This document shows, in pieces, positions 34,411 through 43,881 of a DNA stretch of 64,000 nucleotides. Below the pieces are notes generated by a model, which ran no database searches, had not been told where the DNA came from, and saw only the letters and a list, made by a program, of their open reading frames with translations. Source of the stretch: Flavobacteriales bacterium. GTDB taxonomy: Bacteria; Bacteroidota; Bacteroidia; Flavobacteriales_F; PHOS-HE28. The stretch is taken from NCBI GenBank assembly GCA_016715895.1, contig JADJXH010000004.1, positions 1,488,001-1,552,000 of the forward strand. Reading direction: 5' to 3'. Each line of letters opens with the position of its first letter. Position 1 is the stretch's first letter. A program made the position numbers and the translations under genes.

Positions 34411-35735
34411 GGAAGGGCGATGCGTTGCACGATGCGCGCGAAGCGTGCCGCGATGCGCTCGATGTGCAGGTCCAGGATGAATGCCCTGTCGGGCCTCAGC
34501 ACGCACCGGCCCTCGAGCAGTTCGATGATGCGCTCCGCCGCGGTCGCTGGATCGTCCGGCGGGCAGTCGATGGAGAGCCCGGTGCGCGCGAGCAGGTCGC
34601 GCTGGGCGCCTTCGCACACGAAGGCCAGCATCGGCTTCACCTGGGCGACGTACTCGAACGTCTTGCCCGCGATGCTGTAGTCCCGTCCCCCCACCACCTT
34701 GGAGGACGTGATCAGCAGGGCGTCACAGGAGGCCTGGAACCGGATGGAAGCGTCGTGGTCCACGCGCCCGTGCAGCTTCACCTTGCCTTCCAGGCCGTGC
34801 TCCTTCACCATGTCGGTGAGCCAGCCCGGCACGTCGCCGACGAACTCGACATGGAGGAGGTCATAGAGGTCCGGTCGGCGCCTCCGCAGTTCCTGCAGCG
34901 CGCTGAAGAAGGCCCAGGGCGACCGGTAGCGCCAGTCCTCCCGTCGTGGGGCGTACTGCGGCCACTGCCACGGCTTCTTGCGCCACCAGGGCTTGAACAT
35001 CAGATCGCGCTGATAGGGCGTGTAGTAGAAGCTGCCGACATAGCCGATGGTGAACGGTCGCTGCGGTGTGGCGGGCGGCAGCTGGATCCCGTCCGGCACC
35101 ACCGGCGGGGGCTGGTCGTAGCCGTTGGTCACCAGATGGAAGCGCTCGGCCGGCACCATGGGGTGCAGGGCCTGCAGGTCGGCGATGGTCTGCGGGGAGG
35201 TGACGGTGATGGCGTCGGCCGCCCGCAATACGCGCCGCTCGTGCGCTTTGCGCCAGAGGAAGTGCAGGCGGCTCACGTAGGGGGTGATCAGCCAGAGGCT
35301 CCACGCATCCCGCAGGTCCACCAGCAGCGGCAGCTTCAGGTGGCGGGCCACCTCCACCCCGAGTGCGCCGGTGCTGAACGGGGGGATGGAGATGATCACG
35401 GCCTTCAGGTCGTGATCACGGGCGGCCTGCTCTGCAGCGGCCAGCAGATGCCGCCGCCAGCGCCGCCCCTCGGGATCGAGCGTGTTCAGGTAGTACGAGC
35501 CGCGGATCCGGTCCATCCAGGTGGGCGGGTCCACCGCCGTGCGGATGATCACGGCATGCCCATCGAGCCCGGCCACCTCCTTGTCCAGTGCGGCCCCGCG
35601 ATGCGCGGCAGGCTCGGGGGTGATCACCACCGGGGTGATGCCCGAGCGGTGCAGGTGCTTCACGAACTTGAACGGACGGTGCGAACCGCCGATGTTGAGC
35701 GGCGGGAACTGATGGGTGATGAACAGGACCTTCAT
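34407..35735 (-). CDS. Glycosyltransferase, GT-B-like
   Basis: A 442-residue protein beginning KVLFITHQFPPLNIGGSHRP, with LLVDLRDAWSLW near residue 135, and VTNGYDQPPPVVPDG near 195. A C-terminal GT-B domain follows (TIGYVGSFYYTPYQRD, HGRVDHDASIRFQAS, IAGKTFEYVAQVKPML). It resembles the glycosyltransferase at 9924-11231 at both ends, and the two are probable paralogues in separate glycan loci. A 50-residue stretch in the middle rich in Trp and Arg is unusual. Its start overlaps the stop of the next gene upstream. Confidence 0.83.
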   Translation of the reverse strand: MKVLFITHQFPPLNIGGSHRPFKFVKHLHRSGITPVVITPEPAAHRGAALDKEVAGLDGHAVIIRTAVDPPTWMDRIRGSYYLNTLDPEGRRWRRHLLAAAEQAARDHDLKAVIISIPPFSTGALGVEVARHLKLPLLVDLRDAWSLWLITPYVSRLHFLWRKAHERRVLRAADAITVTSPQTIADLQALHPMVPAERFHLVTNGYDQPPPVVPDGIQLPPATPQRPFTIGYVGSFYYTPYQRDLMFKPWWRKKPWQWPQYAPRREDWRYRSPWAFFSALQELRRRRPDLYDLLHVEFVGDVPGWLTDMVKEHGLEGKVKLHGRVDHDASIRFQASCDALLITSSKVVGGRDYSIAGKTFEYVAQVKPMLAFVCEGAQRDLLARTGLSIDCPPDDPATAAERIIELLEGRCVLRPDRAFILDLHIERIAARFARIVQRIALP

Positions 35736-36877
35736 CGCGGGGTCGCGTTCGTTCCGTGATGCCCGGCCACGGACCGCAGCACGGTCGCATACCGTTCGGC
35801 CACCGATCGCGCGTCCACCAGGGGTCTGATGGTTCCCGCAAGCACGGCGGGGTCCAGGGCCAGCAGGCGGTCCCAGTCGCGGTCGATGGCCGCGGCCCAG
35901 GCCTCGGGGTTGTTCTCGGGCATGGGAAGGCCCAGCGCCGGGGTGAGGTATTCGCGAATGCCGCCCACGAGCGAGGCCACCACGGGTGTGCCGCAGCAGA
36001 GCGCCTCGGCGCACACGGCCGAGAAGGTCTCGTAGTCGGTGGCATGTAGAAGGGCATGGGACCGTCGCATCTCCTCCGCAGCGGCTTCCGGCGCGGCCTG
36101 TCCGATGAGGGTCACGTGGTCCTCCATCCCGGTGCGCACGATGGCCTCCTCGATGGCCGGAAGCTCGGCGCCCCCGCCGGCGATGCGCAACCGCGCATCC
36201 CGGCCGCGGGCGCGCAACAACGCGATGGCCTCCACCAGCAGCACCGGTCGTTTCGGATGGCGCCAGGTGGCGATCGCGAAGAACCGACCGGGCTCCCGCC
36301 TGGCGCCGCCCGGGCTGAAGAGCGCCGTGTCCACCGCATTGGCCACCACGTGCACGGGTGGATGGGGCGGCCCGGCGAAGGTGAGGATGTCGTCCGCGAG
36401 CGCCCGCGACACGGTGATCAGCGGCACGCCCAGGTGGAAGATGCGCCGGATGCGGTCCAGGCCCTTGGCCCCCGACTTGAAGCCGAGCCGGTAGATGCTC
36501 CAGTGCTCGGTGATCACCATCGGCCGGCGCATCACGCGGCGCAGCAGGCCCAGGCGCGCGCAGTTCGGGTAGGCGATGTGGAAGTTGATGACGTCGATGC
36601 GCCGCCGGCGATCACGCGTGAGCCAGGCCCAGAGGATGAGCGCGGTGGCCATCCATTCCACCAGCAGCCACCGCCGCATGGGCGTGCTGATGATCAGCGT
36701 GCGGTCCGCCTTCAGGCTGCGGCGATGCAGCGACCAGCGGTCGCCCTGTCGCACATCCAGCTGCCACACGGTGTTCGAGCACAGCGGGTCCAGGGCGCGC
36801 ACATGCCGCTCAATGAACGGCGTCTCGAACGGCTTGAGGTGGTTGGGATACCAGCCCACGATGTGCAGGACGTGCAT
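35732..36877 (-). CDS. GT4-family glycosyltransferase
   Basis: A 381-residue enzyme. VLHIVGWYPNHLKPFETPFI is a typical N-terminus, ITEHWSIYRLG near residue 120 and ITVSRALADDIL near 156 lie on the acceptor side, and RFFAIATWRHPKRPVLLVEA near 205 starts the donor domain. DYETFSAVCAEALCCGTPVV near 295 holds the E-x7-E motif of GT4. It is followed closely, with four-base overlaps, by the GT-B-like and GT2 enzymes, so one glycan is probably built by all three. Confidence 0.9.
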   Translation of the reverse strand: MHVLHIVGWYPNHLKPFETPFIERHVRALDPLCSNTVWQLDVRQGDRWSLHRRSLKADRTLIISTPMRRWLLVEWMATALILWAWLTRDRRRRIDVINFHIAYPNCARLGLLRRVMRRPMVITEHWSIYRLGFKSGAKGLDRIRRIFHLGVPLITVSRALADDILTFAGPPHPPVHVVANAVDTALFSPGGARREPGRFFAIATWRHPKRPVLLVEAIALLRARGRDARLRIAGGGAELPAIEEAIVRTGMEDHVTLIGQAAPEAAAEEMRRSHALLHATDYETFSAVCAEALCCGTPVVASLVGGIREYLTPALGLPMPENNPEAWAAAIDRDWDRLLALDPAVLAGTIRPLVDARSVAERYATVLRSVAGHHGTNATPR

Positions 36878-36883
36878 GCGGGC

Positions 36884-37675
36884 TCAGGCTTGCGGAACGC
36901 ACACCATGATCTCCGCGGAGACCCCTTCACGGCGCAGCCGGACAAGGAGGAGCTCGAGCGGATACACCGCGGCCGCCAGGGCTCCGCCCAGGCCCGGATG
37001 CAGCTTGCACACACGCATCACGAGCCCCCACCAGCGGTGCAGCAGCGGCGAGTTGGAGTCCAGCGGCCGGTTCAGCAGGTGGAACACGGGATGACGTTGC
37101 ACCACGCGCAGCCCGTTCCGCTCCAGGGCCGCGGTGTAGGTGGCCAGCGATCGGGTGGTGAAGTGCTCCTGCTTGTGGTCCTGCCCGTGCACGAAGATGT
37201 CCGAGAGGAAGAGCACGCCGCCCGGCTTGAGCAGCCGCTTCAGGTTGGCGAGCGCCTGCTCCAGCCTGGCGTCATCCACCACATGGAACAACACGTCCAT
37301 GCAGGTGATGGCGTCGAAACGTTCCTGGGGCAGAGCGGCGCTGTCACTGATGTCCATGCGCAGCACACGGACGTCCGGCATCGCCTGGGAGAGGCGTTCC
37401 ACGGCGGTGGTGGTGAGGTCGCTGCCCACGATGTGCGCGGCGCCCAGCGATCGCCACGCGTCGAGGTACTGGCCGGTACCGGAGCCGACGTCCAGCACAT
37501 CGATGCCTTTGATGCGGGGCAGGTGGGTGCGGGCCACACGGGCGAAGACCGCCTGGCGCACCCGGTACATCCACCGGTTGAACGGTTCACCAAGGCCGAG
37601 ATAGCCCACGCCGGTGAGCCCGGTGTTCGTGCGCAAACGCTTTTCCCAGTAAGCCTCCGGGTCGAACTGCCCCAT
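36884..37675 (-). CDS. SAM-dependent methyltransferase
   Basis: The 263-residue protein has VLDVGSGTGQYLDAWRSLG near residue 62 as motif I, and ITCMDVLFHVVDDARLEQAL near 120 in place of motif II. LKRLLKPGGVLFLSDIFV near 145 is motif III. The N-terminus (FDPEAYWEKRLRTNTGLTGVG) is common in sugar methyltransferases of glycan clusters. A TATCTTTG box lies five bases before the ATG at 37675; an ATG nine codons upstream is unlikely because it would include the box. It precedes the glycosyltransferase run. Confidence 0.85.
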   Translation of the reverse strand: MGQFDPEAYWEKRLRTNTGLTGVGYLGLGEPFNRWMYRVRQAVFARVARTHLPRIKGIDVLDVGSGTGQYLDAWRSLGAAHIVGSDLTTTAVERLSQAMPDVRVLRMDISDSAALPQERFDAITCMDVLFHVVDDARLEQALANLKRLLKPGGVLFLSDIFVHGQDHKQEHFTTRSLATYTAALERNGLRVVQRHPVFHLLNRPLDSNSPLLHRWWGLVMRVCKLHPGLGGALAAAVYPLELLLVRLRREGVSAEIMVCVPQA

Positions 37676-37688
37676 GTGGCCAAAGATA
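37676..37688 (-). promoter_or_regulatory. Putative -7 box and leaderless start of the methyltransferase-glycosyltransferase operon
   Basis: TATCTTTG reads from 37688 to 37681 on the minus strand; a 5-base spacer precedes the ATG at 37675. This would drive four overlapping or adjacent genes. Confidence 0.6.
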
Positions 37689-37708
37689 GACGCGCCTTTC
37701 AACGGGCC

Positions 37709-39118
37709 TCAGCCGCCGTAGATGGGGAACCAGCTCCCCAGCAGCACGAAGCGAAGGGCGGCCATGGCGGCGGCGGCCACCGCCAGCAGGGCGGCATACT
37801 TCAGCGTGATCCGGAGGCCGGCCAGCCCCACGGAGGACAGCAGTTGCGTGGACAGCACCATGTAGCCCGCCATGCTCACCAGGGCATAGCTGAGCATGAT
37901 GGCCCCCGAGCCCAGGCCCATGAAGCCCACCACGGCCATGGCCGCCACACGGGCCACGGTGAGCACCACCTGGAACACGAGGTTCACATGCTCGCGGCGC
38001 TGCACGTTGAACAGCGAGACCATCGGGTCGCTCAGCAGGCGGAAGAAGAAGAACCCCCCCATGTAGGCGGTGAACACGCCCGCGTCGCGCCACGGGCCGC
38101 CGAAGAGCAGGGCGAAGGCTGCGTCGGCGAAGAAGGTCAGCAGCAGGAAGGGCAGGATCCCCACGCCATAGAGCCGCTTGTACAGGCCGAGCGTGATGCG
38201 GCGGAGCTCGTCGGTGCGATCGCTCAGTTCAGAGGCCTTCTGCATGTACACGGTGCTGAAGGAGAACCCGAAGAGGCGCAGCGGGATCAGCAGCAGGCTC
38301 GCCCCGAGCGAGAAATGCCCCACGGCGGCCAGGTCGCTGCTGAGCGCGAACACCGGCAGTTGCAACCCCAGGCTCGCCACCCAGCGCTCGGGGAAGACCA
38401 TCAGCGGATAGCGGCGGTACTCGCGCAGGGTGCTGCGCATGCGGCCCCAGTTCCACCCGGTGAACACCTCGCGCATGCCATGCTTCATCAGCGGACGCAC
38501 GTACACGGGGATGATGGCCGTGCGCACGACGGCATCGCCCAGGATCAGCCCCAGCGCGCGGGTGCTGCTCACCACGCCGTACAGCAGGTTGAACAGGCGC
38601 GTGCTGAGGTCCAGGGTGGCCCCGGTGAAGGCGCTCACCTTGAAGAGCTTGGCGCGGGTGAGCCACTGGGTGAAATAGACGCTGAGCGCGTAGAGCAGCG
38701 CGGCCGGACCGACGAAGTGCACCCAGCCGCCCAGCGCGCTCCAGCTCGGCACCAGCGCATAGAAGTGCTCCGCAAAGAGCGCGGCGATCGCCGTCAGGGC
38801 GCAGATGCCCAGCGCCGTGGTGAGGTTGATGCGGAACAGGTCGCGGAAGGTCTCCTCGTCGCGGGGAAGGACGTAGGCGGTGGACAGGCCCATGTCCGCC
38901 ACGTACGACAGATTCATCATCAGCGCCATGAAGATGCCGTACACCCCGTAGGCCTCGGGTCCGTAGATGCGGCCCAGCAGCGGCGTCAGAACCAGCTGGC
39001 TGGCCATCGCCAGCGCGTTGCCGGAGAAGACCTGGAACGAGTGCCGGGCGAAGCTGCCTTCGGTGCGGATGCGGCGCAGGTCCTGGCGGAACTGGTGGAC
39101 GGCGCGACGAAGGGGCAC
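37709..39118 (-). CDS. Oligosaccharide flippase of the second glycan cluster
   Basis: A 469-residue protein with about 12-14 hydrophobic segments (for example ALLYALSVYFTQWL, GVYGIFMALMMNLSY, AALLAVAAAAMAALRFVLL). FSGNALAMASQLVLTPLLGRI is the usual opening of Wzx/polysaccharide exporters. No ATG lies in the first part: I chose the GTG at 39118, 19 bases after a TACCTTTG box (39145 down to 39138). It would flip a lipid-linked oligosaccharide and is the second such gene in the window. Confidence 0.8.
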   Translation of the reverse strand: MPLRRAVHQFRQDLRRIRTEGSFARHSFQVFSGNALAMASQLVLTPLLGRIYGPEAYGVYGIFMALMMNLSYVADMGLSTAYVLPRDEETFRDLFRINLTTALGICALTAIAALFAEHFYALVPSWSALGGWVHFVGPAALLYALSVYFTQWLTRAKLFKVSAFTGATLDLSTRLFNLLYGVVSSTRALGLILGDAVVRTAIIPVYVRPLMKHGMREVFTGWNWGRMRSTLREYRRYPLMVFPERWVASLGLQLPVFALSSDLAAVGHFSLGASLLLIPLRLFGFSFSTVYMQKASELSDRTDELRRITLGLYKRLYGVGILPFLLLTFFADAAFALLFGGPWRDAGVFTAYMGGFFFFRLLSDPMVSLFNVQRREHVNLVFQVVLTVARVAAMAVVGFMGLGSGAIMLSYALVSMAGYMVLSTQLLSSVGLAGLRITLKYAALLAVAAAAMAALRFVLLGSWFPIYGG

Positions 39119-39176
39119 TGCGAGGAGCTGGTGCGGCCAAAGGTAACCGGGCGGGTCGGGCCGTTCAGGGGATGTG

Positions 39177-39188
39177 CATCTTCGCCCG
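39177..39188 (+). promoter_or_regulatory. Putative -7 box and leaderless start of rdgB
   Basis: CATCTTCG at 39177-39184 is a near match to TAnnTTTG; four bases separate it from the ATG at 39189. Confidence 0.5.
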
Positions 39189-39764
39189 ATGGAACTTGTG
39201 CTGTGCACCCGCAATCCGGGCAAGGTGGCCGAGCTGGCCGCCCTGCTTCCTTCCACCTGCCGCGTGCTCGGCCCCGACGAGGTGGGCGTGACCGGGGAGC
39301 TGCCGGAGACCGGTGACACCCTGGAGGCCAACGCCGTGCAGAAGGCCCGCTGGGTGCACGACCGCTGCGGACTGCCCTGCATCGCGGATGACACCGGCCT
39401 GGAGGTGGACGCGTTGAACGGTGCTCCGGGCGTGCACAGTGCGCGCTACGCCGGGGAGGACCGTGATCCGCGGGCGAACATGCGCAAGCTGCTGCATGCC
39501 CTGGAGGGGCGCGGTGACCGCACGGCGCGCTTCCGCACGGTGATCGCCCTCATCGAGGACGGCAGGGAGCATCTGTTCCACGGCGTGGTCGAGGGGCGCA
39601 TCCTTACGGCTCCGCGGGGCACGGGCGGCTTCGGCTATGATCCCCTCTTCGCGCCGGAAGGGGAGGAGCGCAGCTTCGCTGAAATGACGTCGGAGGAGAA
39701 GAACCGCATCAGCCACCGCGCCCGGGCCACGGCCGCCCTGCTCGACCACCTGCGCGGCCGCTAG
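39189..39764 (+). CDS. rdgB: Non-canonical purine NTP pyrophosphatase (RdgB/HAM1)
   Basis: A 191-residue ITPase that cleaves dITP, ITP and XTP to monophosphates to keep them out of DNA. CTRNPGKVAEL at the N-terminus is the nucleotide-binding motif. CIADDTGLEVDALNGAPGVH near residue 65 holds the catalytic Asp residues, GTGGFGYDPLFAPEGEE near 143 is the second signature, and SFAEMTSEEKNRISHRARA closes the fold. Length is normal. Its stop (TAG) and the stop of ddl on the other strand share the four bases CTAG. Confidence 0.94.
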   Translation: MELVLCTRNPGKVAELAALLPSTCRVLGPDEVGVTGELPETGDTLEANAVQKARWVHDRCGLPCIADDTGLEVDALNGAPGVHSARYAGEDRDPRANMRKLLHALEGRGDRTARFRTVIALIEDGREHLFHGVVEGRILTAPRGTGGFGYDPLFAPEGEERSFAEMTSEEKNRISHRARATAALLDHLRGR

Positions 39765-40768
39765 TGCCGGTCGAGGCACTCCTCGAGGAGGCCGTTCACC
39801 GCCGCAGGCACGCCCAGTCCGCTCGCCTCCAGCATCTTGGGGAAGATGCTCGCCTCGCTGAACCCCGGTGTGGTGTTCACCTCGATGGTGACCAGCGCGT
39901 TCTCCATGGCCTCCTCCCCGCCGCTCCAGAAATGGTCCACCCGCACCATGCCGCGCAGGTCCAGCGCGGTGTAGATGGCCACGGACCGCTGCTGCACCAG
40001 GGCTGTCACGGCCGGGCTGAGGGGGGCGGGCACGATCTCCTCGGTGTCGGTGGCGTGGTACTTGGCCTCGTAATCGAAGAACTCGCGCGGGGTGCGGATC
40101 TCGCACACGGGTAGCGCCTGCACGCGACCGTTGAGCCGGATCACACCGCAGGTGAGCTCGCGACCGGTCACCGCGGCCTCCACCATCACGCGCGCGCATT
40201 CGCGGAAGGCCGTCGTCAGGGCGGCGGGCAGGTCGTCAGGCCGTTTCACCTTGGTGACCCCCAGGCTGCTGCCGCTCTCGTCGGGCTTCACGAAGCACGG
40301 ATAGCCGATGCCTTCCGGGAGCACGGGCCGGTCGCCCACCAGGTCGCGGTGCCACAGCACCGAAGGCGACACGCGGAACCCGAGCTGCCGCAGCAGGGCG
40401 GTGGTGCCGTACTTGCTGAAGCTCAGCGCCATGGGCAGCACCCCGCCGGTCTGGTAGGGCACGCCCAGCATGTCCAGATAGCCCTGCAACTTGCCGTCCT
40501 CACCGGGCGGGCCATGGATGGCGATGAGGGCCACGGCGAAGCGTTCGAGCCCGTTCCCGCGGTCCAGGCGGAAGCCGGCGCGGTCGAAGGGCAGCGCCGA
40601 TCCATCAGCACACTCGCAGCTCCATCCATCGCGCGTGATGGTGACGAAGAACGGATCGAAGCGGGCGCTGTCAATGGCCGAGAGCATGCGCTGCGCGCTC
40701 TGGTGGCTGATCACCGATTCGCCGGAATAGCCGCCGCGCACCACGGCGATGGGGGGACGGGGGTCCAT
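39761..40768 (-). CDS. ddl: D-alanine--D-alanine ligase
   Basis: A 335-residue ATP-grasp ligase for the peptidoglycan precursor D-Ala-D-Ala. AVVRGGYSGESVISHQSA is the N-terminal motif, HGPPGEDGKLQGYLDMLGVP near residue 80 is the family signature, and FVKPDESGSSLGVTKVKRPD binds ATP. VTIEVNTTPGFSEASIFPKM near 300 holds the metal-binding Glu-Asn and the serine loop. The start follows a TACCTTCG box by six bases. The PASTA gene lies divergently upstream and rdgB is convergent. Confidence 0.94.
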   Translation of the reverse strand: MDPRPPIAVVRGGYSGESVISHQSAQRMLSAIDSARFDPFFVTITRDGWSCECADGSALPFDRAGFRLDRGNGLERFAVALIAIHGPPGEDGKLQGYLDMLGVPYQTGGVLPMALSFSKYGTTALLRQLGFRVSPSVLWHRDLVGDRPVLPEGIGYPCFVKPDESGSSLGVTKVKRPDDLPAALTTAFRECARVMVEAAVTGRELTCGVIRLNGRVQALPVCEIRTPREFFDYEAKYHATDTEEIVPAPLSPAVTALVQQRSVAIYTALDLRGMVRVDHFWSGGEEAMENALVTIEVNTTPGFSEASIFPKMLEASGLGVPAAVNGLLEECLDRH

Positions 40769-40821
40769 GGCGGGCGAAGGTAGCTGGGGCCTTATCACCC
40801 CGGGTTGAAGGGCTATCTTCG
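40769..40821. promoter_or_regulatory. Divergent promoters of ddl and the PASTA gene
   Basis: On the minus strand TACCTTCG (40782 down to 40775) precedes the ddl ATG by six bases. On the plus strand TATCTTCG at 40814-40821 lies 35 bases before the PASTA ATG, so that transcript would have a short leader. Confidence 0.5.
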
Positions 40822-40856
40822 CCGCGCTCCGCGCGGCTCACGGCCGCGCCCTCGCG

Positions 40857-41675
40857 ATGCGCCGCGCCCTGCCGTTCCTCCTGCCCGTGCTCGTCAGCGC
40901 CCTGCTCCTCCTGGGCGGCTGGTCCTGGGTGCGCCACTACACGCGACATGGCGTGGTGGTGGAGGTGCCCGACCTCGCACGGCTCTCGGTGGCCGAGGCC
41001 AAGGCCGCCGTCGGTCCGCTGGGCCTCCACGTGGAAGTGGTGGACTCCGTGCACACCGATGCGGCACCGAAGGGCTCCGTGGTGGACCAGGACCCCGATG
41101 CCGGGGCCGGGGTGAAGCCCGACCGCACGGTATACCTGATCGTGAACGCCACACGGCCCAAGCTGATCGACATGCCGGCGCTGGTGGACCTCAGCAAACG
41201 GCAGGCGATCAGCGTGGCGGAGATCGTGGGCCTGAAGGTGGCCGAACTGCGGTACCGCCCCGACGCATGCGTGGACTGCGTGGTGGACCAGTTGCATCAA
41301 GCGCGCACCATCATTGCTGGCACCGGCATTGAGCGGGGGGCCTCCATCGTGCTCGTGCTGGGCAGCGGGGAGGGTGGTGAGCGCGTCCCAGTTCCGGACC
41401 TCACCGGCTGGACCTATGCCGAGGTGGCCGCGATCCTCAACATGGCCTCATTGAACCTCGGCGCCGTGGTGGTCTGTGAAGGTTGCAATACCCGTGCGGA
41501 TTCCACGTTGGCGAGGGTGTTCAGGCAGTCGCCACAGGCCACCGAGAGCAACAGCATCAGCATGGGCGGTCTCGTGGACATCTGGCTCACCACCGACACG
41601 GCCGGACTGGGTGCACTGCGCGACCTGCCCGATACCACCATCCACGAACCGAACGCCCCGGATGCGGAACCGTGA
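40857..41675 (+). CDS. PASTA-domain membrane-anchored protein
   Basis: A 272-residue protein. A single N-terminal membrane anchor (LPFLLPVLVSALLLLGGWSW) is followed by three PASTA repeats: VVEVPDLARLSVAEAKAAVG near residue 40, LIDMPALVDLSKRQAISVAE near 110, and RVPVPDLTGWTYAEVAAIL near 180. It is exported to the periplasmic side. PASTA domains bind peptidoglycan stem peptides in other phyla, and the neighbour ddl makes part of that stem. The same order, with ddl, PASTA protein and rluD together, occurs elsewhere in Bacteroidota. The stop overlaps the next start by 14 bases. Confidence 0.9.
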   Translation: MRRALPFLLPVLVSALLLLGGWSWVRHYTRHGVVVEVPDLARLSVAEAKAAVGPLGLHVEVVDSVHTDAAPKGSVVDQDPDAGAGVKPDRTVYLIVNATRPKLIDMPALVDLSKRQAISVAEIVGLKVAELRYRPDACVDCVVDQLHQARTIIAGTGIERGASIVLVLGSGEGGERVPVPDLTGWTYAEVAAILNMASLNLGAVVVCEGCNTRADSTLARVFRQSPQATESNSISMGGLVDIWLTTDTAGLGALRDLPDTTIHEPNAPDAEP

Positions 41676-43881
41676 CCTTGTCCTCTTTGGCGCCGTACTG
41701 CTCGCCACCACCACTCTGGCGCAGCAGGAGGCCCTCTTCCCGCTGAACGGGCAATCGCGCCCGGAGAACGAACGCGCGCTGCAACGTGCCGCGGAGAACA
41801 CGTTCTACATCTACGAGAACGCCACCCAGCAGCTGCCGCTGATGGATGATTTCTCCATTGACCGCACGCGCCACCTCAACGCCGCGCCCGATGATCCAGG
41901 CGTCACGCTCACCGATGTGGTGTACCGCATCGCCGTGGGCGGCGTGTCCACGTCGGACATGGCCTTCTATGCCGACACCACCTTCCATTTTTACACGGAC
42001 ACGGTGGGGGTGGACAGCACCTGGCGCGAGGCGAACCCCTTCATCACCATCGAGCTCTTCGATCTGTCGACCTATCCGTCCACCTCCATCACGCAGTCCG
42101 CCTGGCCGCCTTACACCATCTACGACACGCTCACCGATCCGTTCAGCGACACGCTGGCCGTGCCGGCGGCCGACCTGCTCCAGGATTCGCTGGAGGTGTA
42201 CACCGTGCCGGCCGACCCGCGCACCTACGAACAGAACGGGGTGGACGTACCCCTGATCCTATGGGCCGACGATGACGCGCACATCAACGGCACCTATCCG
42301 ATCGATCCCCCCACCATCGGTGTGGCCACCTTCGACGGCGTGGACCGCACGGGCCTGCCGTACGTCACCAACTCACCCACCGCCTACGGCATCAACGACC
42401 ACCTCACCTCGGTGCCCATCAACATGGCCTATCCGCCGGGCGATTCCATCTACCTGAGCTTCTTCCATCAGCCCATGGGGCGGAGCGGCGACACGGAGGT
42501 GCAGACGCAGGACAGCCTGGTGCTGGAGTTCTACGCGCCGGACGACGATGCGTGGATCCGCCGGTGGAGCACGCCGTACACGGCGCTCGCACCCTTCGAG
42601 CAGGTGATGCTGCCCATCACGGACTTCCGCTTCCTGAAGCCCGACTTCCGGTTCCGCTTCCTGAACTATGGTACGCGCAGCGGTGCGCTGGACCACTGGC
42701 ACATCGACTACGTGCGGCTGGCCCGCCAACGCGCCTACGACGACACCTTGTTGGTGGATGTGGCCTGGGTGTACCCCGGCAACACCCTGCTGAACACCTA
42801 CACCGCGGTGCCCTTCACGCACTTCAGCAATACCCCCGCCGCGTTCATGGCGCCCTCGGTGGACCTGCTGCAGAAGAACCTGGCGGACCAGGACCGCTTC
42901 ATCACCTGGGAGGCCAGCTCGGGGCTTGATGGCGGAGCGCCGGTGGCCACCTTCGGAGCGGGCAGCAACATCATCAACAACGCGAACAGCACCTTCACAA
43001 GCACGCACACGGTGGCGCCATTCGCCTACGATCCGTCGCTCAGCACCGGTGCGGCGTTCTGGCGCAACACCTTCGCCATCGATGTCACCCCGGACATCAA
43101 CCGCTACAACGACACCATGCGGTTCGTGCAGGAACTGAGCAACTACTACGCGCTGGACGATGGCAGTGCGGAGGCGGGCTATGGGCTCACCAACGCACCG
43201 GGCGGCAAGGTGGCCGTGCGCTTCGACATGCAGCAGGCCGATTCGCTGCGGGCCGTGCGGATCTACTTCGATCCCATCTTCTTCCCGGCCAGCCCGGAGA
43301 ACGCCAGCTTCCTCCTCACGGTCTGGAGCTCGCTCAGCCCGGAGACCATCATCCATCAGAACTTCAGCTTCAGCGACCCGGACTACAGGCCGCACGGGCT
43401 CAACAAGTTCGTGGAGTATCCGCTGGATTCCACCATCTGGGTGCCGTCCACCTTTTACGTCGGCTTCGTGCAGACCACGGCCACCTTCATGAACGTGGGC
43501 TTCGACAAGAACACGAACAGCCAGTCCAGGATCTTCTACAACACCACGGGTTCGTTCACCAACACCACGCAGGAGGGTTCGCTGATGATCCGGCCGGTGT
43601 TGGTGGCGGATGTGGATCCGTTCGCCGGGGTGGAGGATGCGCCGGACGAGGAGCTCGGCCTGTGGCCCAATCCGGCCGCGAACGACCTGTGGGTGCGCCT
43701 GGACGGGGCCGTGGGCAGCGTGGAACTGTGGGACGCCACCGGACGCCTGCTGCTTCGCGAGCCGTACCGGAGCGATGCGCCCATCGACCTGGCCGGGGCG
43801 GCGCCCGGTCCCTACATCGTCCGGATCGTGGATCCCCATGGCCTGGTGCTCGGGCATGCCCGCTTGATGGTGCAACGGTGA
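41662..43881 (+). CDS. Large secreted protein with T9SS type A sorting domain
   Basis: A 739-residue protein: signal peptide (MRNRDLVLFGAVLLATTTLAQ), then a long region with many Asp, Thr and Tyr residues and no domain I recognise. It ends with LGLWPNPAANDLWVRLDGAV and YIVRIVDPHGLVLGHARLMV, a type A sorting domain. It is exported by Sec then T9SS. The start overlaps the end of the PASTA gene and the stop overlaps the start of the pseudouridine synthase gene by one base, so it is translated from the same message. The function of the body is unknown; WHIDYVRLARQRAYDD near residue 350 suggests a lectin-like jelly-roll module. Confidence 0.82.
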   Translation: MRNRDLVLFGAVLLATTTLAQQEALFPLNGQSRPENERALQRAAENTFYIYENATQQLPLMDDFSIDRTRHLNAAPDDPGVTLTDVVYRIAVGGVSTSDMAFYADTTFHFYTDTVGVDSTWREANPFITIELFDLSTYPSTSITQSAWPPYTIYDTLTDPFSDTLAVPAADLLQDSLEVYTVPADPRTYEQNGVDVPLILWADDDAHINGTYPIDPPTIGVATFDGVDRTGLPYVTNSPTAYGINDHLTSVPINMAYPPGDSIYLSFFHQPMGRSGDTEVQTQDSLVLEFYAPDDDAWIRRWSTPYTALAPFEQVMLPITDFRFLKPDFRFRFLNYGTRSGALDHWHIDYVRLARQRAYDDTLLVDVAWVYPGNTLLNTYTAVPFTHFSNTPAAFMAPSVDLLQKNLADQDRFITWEASSGLDGGAPVATFGAGSNIINNANSTFTSTHTVAPFAYDPSLSTGAAFWRNTFAIDVTPDINRYNDTMRFVQELSNYYALDDGSAEAGYGLTNAPGGKVAVRFDMQQADSLRAVRIYFDPIFFPASPENASFLLTVWSSLSPETIIHQNFSFSDPDYRPHGLNKFVEYPLDSTIWVPSTFYVGFVQTTATFMNVGFDKNTNSQSRIFYNTTGSFTNTTQEGSLMIRPVLVADVDPFAGVEDAPDEELGLWPNPAANDLWVRLDGAVGSVELWDATGRLLLREPYRSDAPIDLAGAAPGPYIVRIVDPHGLVLGHARLMVQR

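Noticed and set aside
36056..39316. Plus-strand open frame of about 1080 codons
   Set aside because: Antisense to a glycosyltransferase, a methyltransferase and a flippase with clear motifs; its translation is a His, Glu and Gly-rich artefact.
39118..39394. A longer N-terminus for the second flippase
   Set aside because: Upstream codons would overlap the rdgB promoter and start codon on the other strand and are low-complexity; no membrane-protein features.
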